A stretch of 64,000 bases of DNA, taken from positions 97,001-161,000 of the forward strand of contig MCFG01000089.1 in NCBI GenBank assembly GCA_002104895.1, in the 5' to 3' direction. The notes below the pieces were generated by a model. That model did no database searches. It was given only the letters and a program-made list of their open reading frames with translations, and had not been told where the DNA came from. Shown here piece after piece: positions 44,933 to 54,761 of the stretch. Both the position numbers and the translations under genes were made by a program. The DNA is from Anaeromyces robustus (Eukaryota > Neocallimastigomycota > Neocallimastigomycetes > Neocallimastigales > Neocallimastigaceae). Positions within the stretch are counted from its first letter, which is position 1; the number at the start of each line of letters is the position of its first letter.

Positions 44933-47900
44933 TGTATTATTTTATTCTTATTACCTTTTGTAATCAACGGTCTGTCTTAAAATTCCTGATAAAATAAATT
45001 CATTTGAATGAATATTTTCATAACCGTCTTTTATTAACGATTTACAATTTGAATTATCATCTGGACAACTTAAAATAATTATATTATTATCAATATCCTT
45101 TGGTAAATCTTTAATTAACTATTTAAAAGAACAATAATTATAAAAATTAAAGAATAAAAATATTAAAATTAATATATACTTTTTTTATTTTATATATATT
45201 TATATTATATATTTTAAATATGTACAAATATTTATATTATTTTTTTAATAAAATAATTAAATAATTACCGTTCCACCAGCAGCATTTATAATTGTTTCCA
45301 TTTCATGATATGGTGGTTTAGTATTAGGTGTCATATAGAAAGTTAATCCACCAAATAATGGATGCTCTTTATTATTTTGTGCTTTTTCTAATGAGGTTTT
45401 AATTGTAAATTTCCATTTTTTTTCTGATGCTGCATCTTTTAATATATACTTATTTGGATCTAAATGAATTATATTAATAAAGATATTATAATTAAACAAA
45501 TATATAAATAATATATATATAATATATACCTAAGAATTTTCCTGCTTTTTTACTTGCTTTTATCCAATTTAATGATACTACTTGTTTACCAGTTGCTAAT
45601 ACACATAAAAATTTTACTGTTCTTCTAATTTTATCTGTTACTAAATGTGTGCAGTTTTCCCAAGATTCTTCAACGATACCACCTAAATCTTTTACAATCT
45701 AGATAATTATAAATGTTAAAAAATTTAAAGATGTTATTTTTAAATAATTTAAGACTATTTATAATAATATTTAAAAAAACTAATATACAATAATAAATAA
45801 AATAGATAAATAATATATATTTTATTTTTATTACTTCAAAGTAATGATCATCTATTCCAGTAAATGTAATTCTTGGTATATCAATTTTATTTTCATCATT
45901 AATTTTAACTTTACTATTCTTTTTAATTTTAGTATCTTCTTCATCTTCTATAATTTCTTCATGTTTTCGTTTTCTCTTATTTACTAAAAAAATATTATAT
46001 AAATAATTAATATATATATTAAATTTTTATAAAATAAATATATTGAAATTAATATAATAAATAATTTATTAATAAAAATATTATACCTTTTTCCACTACT
46101 TTTTCTTCTTCGCTCACTATAATTTCGCCTTCTTTTAATTTACTATTTAAATGATTAGTTTTTTCTTCTTTTTTATTATTTTTCTTTTTATTTTTTTCAG
46201 TTTGCTTTAGACTTGTTCCATTTTTATCTACTTCTTTTAGAGATAAAACAAAAAAACAAAAAAATAAAAAAAAAATAAATAAATAAATAAATAAATAAAT
46301 AAATATATATATATATATTTATAAAAAATAATAATATGCTAGAAACAATGTTTAACATTAATAATATACCTTCTTCTATCACTACAACTGCTTCTTTACT
46401 AATTGTTTTATTTTGCCTTTTGGGTTTTTCTTCTTTTGTATTGATTTTTTCTTTATTTTTCTTGTCTTTTTCTGTTAAATCTTTATTTTCTTCATTATCT
46501 TCTTCTTTTTATAATAACAATATTAATGATTATTATAAATATATAATTATTATAATACATAATAATAATAATTTAAAAATAAAATAAATAATATATATCA
46601 ATAATATACCTTGCTTTTGTATTGAAGATTCATTTATTTTTTTATTTTGGTTTTTTGTTTTTTCTTCTTTTTTACCTTTTTTGCTTTTACTTTTTATTTC
46701 CTTTTCTTCTTTACTTTCATCTATATTATCATTATCATCTTTTTAAATAAATCAATTAATATAAAATAGGATAAATATAATATGTACATATATATATTAT
46801 TAATTTATTAAATATTACTTTCTATTTTTTCTTCTTTTAACTCTTTTTTCTGTTTTTCAGACTTTTCTTCTTTAACACTTTTTCTTCCTCTACTTTGTGT
46901 GTTTGTTTCTATTACATTTTCAATTTCATCTTTTTCTTTATCCTCTTTTTTTGACCTCCTTCCTCTTGTTATTGTATTTGTTTTAGCGTTATTTTCAATT
47001 TCTTTTTTTTCATTCTTTTTACTTTTACTTTTTTTCATATTTAAAGTACTATCATTCTCATCAATACTCATTTTATCTTCTTGGTCTGATATATTATTAT
47101 TTCTCATTTCAGTTTCATTTATTTCTACTTGTATATCCATTTTATCTTGATCATCTTTAATAATATTTTTGGATTCTTTTATATCTTCAGTCTTATTTTC
47201 ATTAATAACTTCATTATCTGTTTCTTTAGTATCTTTTTCCTTTTTATCATTAATTTGATTATTTATTTCTTGCACATCTTCCATTTTATTTTCATCAATA
47301 GCTTTATTATCTGATTCTTTCATATCTTCTGTTTTATTTTTATCATTAAATTTATTATTTAGTTCTTGAACATCTTCCATATTACTTACTTCATTGTCAT
47401 CTCTTTTATCATTTAATTTTTGAATATCTTCCATTTTATTTTCATTATTATCCTGATTATTGAATTCTTGATCTTCTTCCATTTTATCTATATTATTTGT
47501 TTCTTTACCTGCTTCTGTTCCATTCTTCATTTCTTTCTCTGTCTCAACATCTGTTTCCTTTTCTGTTTCTTTTTCAATATCTGTCTCAACATCTGTTTCC
47601 TTTTCTGCTTCTTTTTCAATATCTGTCTCAACATCTGCTTCCTTTTCTGCTTCTTTTTCAATATCTGTCTCAACATCTGCTTCCTTTTCTGTTTCTTTTT
47701 CAATATCTGTCTCAACATCTGTTTTTTTTTCTGTTTCCTTTTCAATATCTGTCTCAACATCTGTTTCCTTTTCTGCTTCTTTTTCAATATCTGTTTCAAC
47801 ATCTGTTTCCTTTTCTGCTTCTTTTTCAATATCTGTTTCAACATCTGTTTCCTTTTCTGTTTCTTTTTCAATATCTGTTTCAACATCTGTTTCCTTTTCT

Positions 47901-48443
47901 GTTTCTTTTTCAATATCTGTCTCAACATCTGTTTCCTTTTCTATTTCAGTTTCCATATCTGTTTCTTTTTTTATTTCTTCTTTGATATCCAAATTATTAT
48001 CTGCTTCCTTTTCTTTTTCTATTTCTTTCTTTATATTTTTATTTATATCTTCTTCTTTTACTTTTTCTATTTCTTTTTTTATATCTTTATCATTATTTTC
48101 TTCTTCTTTTTTTGTTTCTTTTGAAGTTCCAATAACTTTCTCAATATTAGTTCCTTTTTCTATATTTTTTTCTTCATTTTCTTTGTCTATATCTATATTA
48201 CTATTTTTTTCTTTTACTATATCTGATTCAATATCCGTTTCTATTTCAGTTTCGTCTTCTGTTTCTATATTCGATCCAATTTCAGTTTCTTTTTTTTTTT
48301 CTATAATTATTTTATCATCATTTTTCTGTTTAAATTCTTTATCATTATTAATTTTATGTTGACCTTCTTCTTGTTTTTCATTATTTATTGAAGGATAAAT
48401 TATTTTTTTATCATCTGCTATTTTGTCATTGATTAATTCTTGA

Positions 48444-48522
<79 letters not shown>

Positions 48523-49127
48523 CTAAATTTATATTATCTTTCGTCTTCTTAATATCTATGTCCATTTCAATATTTGTTGATGTATCATTATTTTCATTAT
48601 TAAGGGTATCATGACTATTTTCTTTTTTTAATTTAGGTTTTTCTAAAATAATATTTAAAAAAAAAAAAAAAAAAACATAATCATATAAAAATGTAATCAT
48701 TAATGACATGTATTACATTATTAATTACTACTTAAATAAAACAATAAAAATTATAATTTTAAAATTTTTATACGTTTTAATTTTAAAATATAAATATACC
48801 TTTTAAATTGGATAATTTCACTGTGATATCACTTCTACTTGGTTCAATAATATCTTGCATTGTTTCATCTATTAAAATAAATTTACATGATTAATATATA
48901 TATATATACATTTCATTTATAAAATATAATTATATTCACCTTCAATTTCTGTTTCATCACTGTCATCTGTTTCCTTTTCTTCCATCATTATAGAATTCTT
49001 ATAATTTATATTAAAATATTTAAAAATAATATTAATTTGTTGTTGATAAATATTTTTATATATTATAAATTGATTAAAAGATTTTAACTTACTGAATCTT
49101 GAAATATGATTATAATATTTGAAAAAA

Positions 49128-49161
<34 letters not shown>

Positions 49162-50021
49162 TACATTATTAAAAGAAAAAAAATTTAAACAATTAGTTAT
49201 TTTATCAAAAATTATATATATATTTTAAATTATATATTACCTTCTTCATTCACCTGAAGTATAAGAATAATTAAAACAAAATTTCATATAAAAATATTAT
49301 TAATTTTATAATATATATGTATTATTCTTTATATTATTATATATAACTTACTGGTATAATTTCATAAATGCATTTTGTTCTTCCAAACGAAATTTTTCTT
49401 TTATCTAATAATTGATACATCTTTGGAGAAGGTCTTATTGGTACATCTCCAAAATGTGTATAATTTGTCGAATGAAGATCTTCAATGAAATGTTCATTAC
49501 AAACAACCTCTATATTATTAAAAAAATTAAAAAAAAAATAAAATAAAAAAATAAAAAGTATATTTAATATTTTATTGTAATTTCTATTAATTTAATATAT
49601 TATATATAATTACCAATTTTGGCATGGTAACTTGAAATGCCTAAATAATTTAAACAAATATCATTACTATCCATTCTACCAATTGTTGTTATTCCCTCAT
49701 ATATCGGAAATATTCTTTCTGGTTGACCATCTTGTTTTAATACTTTTAAATGTGCAACCTATTTTTTAAAATTTTTTGAAATTTAAAAAAAAAAAATAAT
49801 TTTTTAAAATTTATATAGTTAATTTTATATATATATATATACATTAATAAAAACTTTTCATTTCACTGTTAATAAATTTTTATTATTACAATTCTTCTAT
49901 CCTCATCACTTGAAGTTTCTGAGTCGGAGATTTCTTCAGAATTTTCAATTATATTATCATTTGTGTCTTTTTTAATATTTTCACCTTTTTCAAGATTTTC
50001 ATTTTTTTTATCATTTGCCAT
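44751..50021 (-). CDS. FHA plus tandem-BRCT protein resembling MDC1/Mdb1 DNA-damage mediator
   Basis: Predicted 1184 residues, 16 exons in transcript order: 49890-50021, 49614-49758, 49352-49509, 49241-49253, 49093-49097, 48940-48997, 48800-48868, 46819-48642, 46610-46738, 46370-46504, 46087-46233, 45835-45983, 45530-45698, 45269-45459, 44955-45118, 44751-44817. Residues ~45-147 form an FHA phosphothreonine-binding domain (TTIGRMDSND, ISSYHAKI, STNYTHFGD). The middle is Glu/Lys-rich with poly-Asn and nine 14-residue repeats, then two RGRRS/RGRKS AT-hook-like motifs. The C-terminus is a tandem BRCT (about 977-1165): THLVTDKIRRTVKFLCVLA, VSLNWI, FYMTPNTKPP, IIILSCPDD, FILSGILRQT. These closely resemble the MDC1 and PTIP BRCT pairs; in MDC1 and fission-yeast Mdb1 the pair reads phosphorylated histone H2A(X) at DNA breaks. 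A basic RKRKR end looks like a nuclear signal. The FHA-linker-BRCT order favours MDC1/Mdb1 over PTIP. Microexon splicing is predicted, not shown. Confidence 0.85.
47534..47960. repeat. 42-bp coding minisatellite (14-residue repeat)
   Basis: Nine full in-frame 14-codon units of the form (E/K)(T/A)DVETDIEKE(T/A)EK, with partial units at both ends, inside the large exon of the MDC1-like gene. Because 42 is a multiple of 3 and the unit lacks stops in several frames, it also opens long false frames on both strands. Confidence 0.93.
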
Positions 50022-50855
50022 TCTTATATATTTATATATTTATTTATTAAATTTTTTATTATTATTCTAGCTTCTTTTATTAAAAAAAAAAAATACTTAA
50101 TTAAAATGTATTCTTTAAAATAATAATTAATATTAGAAGCCTTTATTTAAAAAACATAGTCTATATATTTTTATTATTCTATTATTATAAACTACTGGTG
50201 GCAAATGAATTTTGTAGTAATATTACCTTTAAATATTTTTTATTATTATATTTATAATATTTTTGTATAAACCATATTACATTAAGCAATAATGTACAAT
50301 AATCATCTTCACATTGTATTAAAAAATTATATTAAAAAAATTATTAATAAATTTTTTCATATAATAATAATTGTTATATTAAACTTTTATAAATTAAAAT
50401 GTAATAATTTGATTACCAAAAAAAATTTTTTAAGGAATATTCATAAATATTATAATAAGTAATTATTAAATATAATTATAGGATTATAGGATAATAAAAA
50501 GGAACAATTTTATATAATAATAAATTTTTAAATAATAGAAAAAAGATTTTATTATTTATTATTTTTACTTGATGTATTAAAATATATAATAAATATATTA
50601 TTAAGATGATTTAATATAATACAGAAATATATAAACTTTAAAAAAACATATTGATTTTTATTAAAATATATTGAATAAATATTTTAACATTAAAAAAAAT
50701 ATTAAACATTAAAAAAAAAACAGTATTATTTAAATAACTATATAAATAACAAAAATTAAATAAATATAAAAATAATTATATAAATATATAAATGTATAAA
50801 TAAATAAAAATTAAATAAATAATTATATAAACAATATTAACTCTAATAATAATTT
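50022..50855. other. Upstream region of the MDC1-like gene
   Basis: AT-rich DNA beyond the start of the MDC1-like gene with no recognisable coding sequence. Confidence 0.6.
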
Positions 50856-51349
50856 TTTTTTAAATTTACTTTTAATATTTCATTATCAATATCCTCTTCT
50901 GGTAATACACTAATGTTATGTACTATAATATATATATTACTCTATAGACTAATAATGGGTGTAGTAATATAGCAAAAAATACTACAACACATTTTATTTT
51001 GACAATGATAAATGACAAGACATAATAAAAAGAAAATATAGATGACCATACTACTAATAGAGCCTAAATGATCAACAAAAAAGACTATACCTGCACTTTC
51101 AACATAACGAGAAAATTCTTTTGAAATTTTCCATAAGACAGAATAAGATATTATTAATCATATTGTTTTGAAATATATTATCTGGTTGATCATCTTATAA
51201 GTAAAGAGAAAAATAATAGTAACGATATTTCGATATATATTTATAACTATGTGTTATTAATGCCACTAGTTCAACAGTAAAAATAATAATAATGGCATAT
51301 GAATAACTTTATTATTACCTTTTTTTAGAATAGTTTTTTCATCTATTTC

Positions 51350-51391
<42 letters not shown>

Positions 51392-51395
51392 TATA
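50856..51395 (-). pseudogene. Possible decayed or partial Asn-rich gene
   Basis: This stretch has higher sequence complexity than normal intergenic DNA here. Reading the minus strand, a run of AAT codons leads into NKEIDEKTILKK and then a GTAATA donor (about 51318). An AG acceptor follows near 51229 and leads into DDQPDNIFQNNMINNILF, which reaches a stop. A second frame over 50957-51147 reads SYSVLWKISKEFSRYVESAG and then a hydrophobic stretch (MVIYIFFLLCLVIY) before a stop. A third piece near 50856-50922 reads HNISVLPEEDIDNEILK. No single spliced frame joins all of them without breaks. It may be the remnant of a small membrane-protein gene or a gene with unusual introns. The function is unknown. 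Confidence 0.3.
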
Positions 51396-51416
51396 TTATT
51401 AATTATAAATAATAAT

Positions 51417-51466
51417 AATAATACTTAATATTAAATGTTATTTAACATTTAATATTAAGTATTATT
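51417..51466. repeat. Perfect 24-bp palindrome
   Basis: Bases 51417-51440 are the exact reverse complement of 51443-51466 (core ATTAAATGTTA / TAACATTTAAT, spacer TT). It sits beside the AAT tract in the intergenic region between two divergent genes. Confidence 0.88.
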
Positions 51467-52228
51467 TACTTATTATAAATTATTAATGTTATAAAAAATA
51501 TTATGAACTATTATTTTTTAATTATAATAAAATTATAATTATTTTATATATTTATTATTAATTATAGACAGTTAATTGTTAATTATCATTATATTAATTT
51601 ATGTTAATCACATATCAATTTTATTTGTATCATTATGGTTGACAATCATTTAAATCCTAGTAGTCAATAATTTTATCCGCCAAAATATAATGAAATTAAA
51701 ATATTTATCTTTAAATAATTATAATTTTATATTAACAAAATCTTAACTAATAAATAATTTTATTAACTTAATAATAATTTGGAAATCTTCAATATAGATA
51801 TTAATTAAATAATTGATCAATAAATTTTATTTTTTAAATATTTTATTAAATTTAATGAATTATTTTAACTATATTATAATTAAATAATAATAATATAAAA
51901 AAAAAAAAAAAAAAAAAAAATAAAGTTATTTTTTTTTCGATAATATATTTTTTTTTTCTTTTCTTTTTTTAATTTTTAATTTTTTATTTTTCTTCAGAAA
52001 GAAGAAATTATTCTTTTATTATGATAAATAGTATATAGCAACAATAATATTAATCTAATATTGATTAATTTTAATAATTGTGTTATAAGATAAAACTATT
52101 TTTCTTTAAATAAGAATAAAAAGAAATATTTATATTTTCAACCGAAAAATAATAAATATAAAAAAGAAAATATAAAATATAAGATATAAGATATATAAAT
52201 TAAATAATTTTTAAATATAAATAATAAT
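51467..52228. other. Upstream region of the tail-anchored protein gene
   Basis: AT-rich promoter region with a poly-A run near 51897-51920 and a T-rich block near 51926-51990. I see no gene. Confidence 0.6.
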
Positions 52229-53926
52229 ATGGAAAAGAAAGAAGGTATTATTCGTCTATTAAACAGTTCGGGAACGACTGTTATGGACTCCGTATCTGTT
52301 GAGTATGAAGACTCATTTTGTCTTGATACATTTGGTGAATTAATTGAACAACATCAAAATTCAGAACCAAAAGGAACAAAAAATTTTATTATTGCTAGAG
52401 TTCAAACATGGGATCATAAACAACCAGATAAAGCTTATTATTCATATTATGACGCTTATCAATTGAATAAAATACTTTTCCAAACTCAAATATATTTAGG
52501 AAAAAAATTAATCCATCGTTTAAGAGTTCTTAATCCTTTAACAAATACAGATATTATTGGTAATGTTAATTATTTCATAGTTAAAGGTAAAACATCAGAA
52601 TTGAAAAATGAAAATAATGATGAAGTAAAAATAGATATTGGAGAATCTGATGTTACTGGTGGAAAAACTGCTGAAATGGGACATGATAAAGAAGAATGTT
52701 TAAAAACAGTAAATTTAGATGATAATGATAAAGAAAAAGAGAAGGAGGAGAAGAAAAAAGAAAAGGAAAATGAAGATGAAAAAATTCCAGAGTTAACTAT
52801 AGAAATAGCAAATGATATGGAAAAAGGTATTTCAAAACAAGCAGAATCAAGTCCAAAATCAGCAAAAAGAAAGAAGCCTGTTCCAAAAATTAATACATCT
52901 TTACAAAGTCCTGCTAGTGAATGTATAATTCCACCAACTCCATCAGTATTAGCAGTTGAAAAGGGAGGTGTTGGTTCATGGACCATAGCATCACCAGCAA
53001 TATATCAATGTAAAGAAGATGATGATACTTCTAAAAAAGTTTGGTTAAAAAGAAAACTTTCAATGTTAACACCATCAACAAAAACAACGTTTAGTAATAA
53101 ACCACCAAAAAATATGCCAATTAGTGAAGCAGGAGATAATAGTGAATATGGATCAACAGATGCTATGATTCAACCACAAGATCGTAAAATTGAACTTAGT
53201 CCATCGGATCAACCTACATTAGAACATACAGCAATTACTTCTATCCCTGTTGGTACTGTAACTCAATTTGCTAAACCTGTACCACAAGATCAAGTATTAA
53301 AAATTGTTCCACCAACCATAAGAGGTAGACGTCGTTCTCTTTCATATTTAAATACTTTATCAGCTACTCCAAAAAATAATTGTAGTTTGAGAGAATGGCT
53401 TGTATATATGAAAAAAGAATCAATGAAACTTGATGAAGAAGGAGAAAATGAAAATGAAAGTAAAAAAAAAGATTATGATGCTATTAATCTAGGAAAATCA
53501 ACAGAAAATTTAAATTCTGATGATAATAAAAATACTGAAGAAGATAAAAAGGAAAAAGATGAAGAAGAAAAGGAAAAAGAATCAATTACAACTGATGTTT
53601 CAGATATTGATGTAGAAATGTATGATGCTGTATTATTTGCAACAGATGATGATTTCTTAGAAAAATCTAAAATAAGAGCAATATTTAAGAAAAATGCAGT
53701 ATCACCTGAAGATGCAAAATTATTTGAAATGCCAGAATATAAAGGTACTAATAATTTTGATGAAGGACAACTTATCTTATATGATGATGCCACTTTATGT
53801 GATATATGTTTCCCAGAACCACCAGCAAATGTTACTGGTATTAGAGCAATTCTTTTCCAATATAGATATATATTAATATCTGTAGTAATTATTGGTATAT
53901 TCATACCAATCTTCTTAATAAAATAA
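52229..53926 (+). CDS. Tail-anchored membrane protein, family not recognised
   Basis: An uninterrupted 565-residue reading frame starting at the first ATG after an A/T-rich leader. Residues 1-130 look like a compact folded domain (KNFIIARVQTWDHKQPDKAY, YYDAYQLNKILFQTQIYLGK, KLIHRLRVLNPLTNTDIIGN). A Lys/Glu-rich coiled or disordered segment follows (about 170-190), then a Pro/Ser/Thr-rich linker with basic Ser patches (SAKRKKP; RGRRRSLSY, a good basophilic kinase target) and an acidic stretch. The last ~22 residues (YILISVVIIGIFIPIFLIK) form a single membrane helix two or fewer residues from the end. There is no signal peptide at the N-terminus. The layout is a cytosolic protein anchored by its tail in the ER, mitochondrial outer membrane or nuclear envelope. 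I do not recognise the N-terminal domain, and no function is assigned. It is the only complete intronless gene in the window. Confidence 0.85.
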   Translation: MEKKEGIIRLLNSSGTTVMDSVSVEYEDSFCLDTFGELIEQHQNSEPKGTKNFIIARVQTWDHKQPDKAYYSYYDAYQLNKILFQTQIYLGKKLIHRLRVLNPLTNTDIIGNVNYFIVKGKTSELKNENNDEVKIDIGESDVTGGKTAEMGHDKEECLKTVNLDDNDKEKEKEEKKKEKENEDEKIPELTIEIANDMEKGISKQAESSPKSAKRKKPVPKINTSLQSPASECIIPPTPSVLAVEKGGVGSWTIASPAIYQCKEDDDTSKKVWLKRKLSMLTPSTKTTFSNKPPKNMPISEAGDNSEYGSTDAMIQPQDRKIELSPSDQPTLEHTAITSIPVGTVTQFAKPVPQDQVLKIVPPTIRGRRRSLSYLNTLSATPKNNCSLREWLVYMKKESMKLDEEGENENESKKKDYDAINLGKSTENLNSDDNKNTEEDKKEKDEEEKEKESITTDVSDIDVEMYDAVLFATDDDFLEKSKIRAIFKKNAVSPEDAKLFEMPEYKGTNNFDEGQLILYDDATLCDICFPEPPANVTGIRAILFQYRYILISVVIIGIFIPIFLIK

Positions 53927-54407
53927 TGAAGAAATAATTTAAAAGAAAAAATGACAAAATTAATAATATTTTTTTTTTTTTCATTTTTCTATTTATTCAT
54001 AAAATATCAATTTTTATTATTCTTATATATTTATTAATATTTTATTAATTCATTAATTAGAAAAATAACTTTAAATTCTAATTACATAAGTACTTATAAT
54101 AATTATAATAATTATAAAAAAGAATTATTATTATTATAAATTCTTTTTTTTTTTTACTTTATGTTTTTTTTGATTTTTTTTTCTTTTTTTTTTTTTCATA
54201 TTTATAAAAAATAAAATATAAAATTTGTAGTTATAATATAATTTATATATATATATATATAAAAATAAAAAATAAAAAATAAAAAATTAAAAAAAATAAA
54301 ATAAAATAAAATAATATATATATATATATATATAATAAAATTTTAGAAAAATCATAATAAAAATATTTGATATTAAAAATTAAAATTTTTGAAGTTATAT
54401 TAAAAAT

Positions 54408-54447
<40 letters not shown>

Positions 54448-54761
54448 TAAGAAAATTATAAAGCCTTTTGAATTTCATCCAAAATTTTAAAATTTAAAAA
54501 TTTTATAAATCATTAATGATATAATATTTTATCTATTTCATTTTATTTGAACTATAATTGAATAAATAAATATATATATTTTTATTTTATATTATAAAAT
54601 AAAATAAAAAGAAATTCAATATAAATATATAATAAAAATTAATATTTTTTTGTTCAATATTATATATATATAAATTAATTTAAATTAATTTAACTTCATT
54701 TAAATAGATAATTAATAACTAATACTGATCGAATTATTTATAATAATAATAAAAAACAAAA
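53927..54761. other. Intergenic stretch before the Aquarius gene
   Basis: AT-rich DNA with T-rich runs, TA repeats (about 54246-54260 and 54314-54333) and a poly-A run at 54410-54443. I see no gene. Confidence 0.7.

Noticed and set aside
47420-48362. Long plus-strand and alternative minus-strand frames with periodic FLFCFFFNIC or QILKKKQKRKQML units
   Set aside because: They arise from the 42-bp coding minisatellite of the MDC1-like gene, whose unit lacks stops in several frames.
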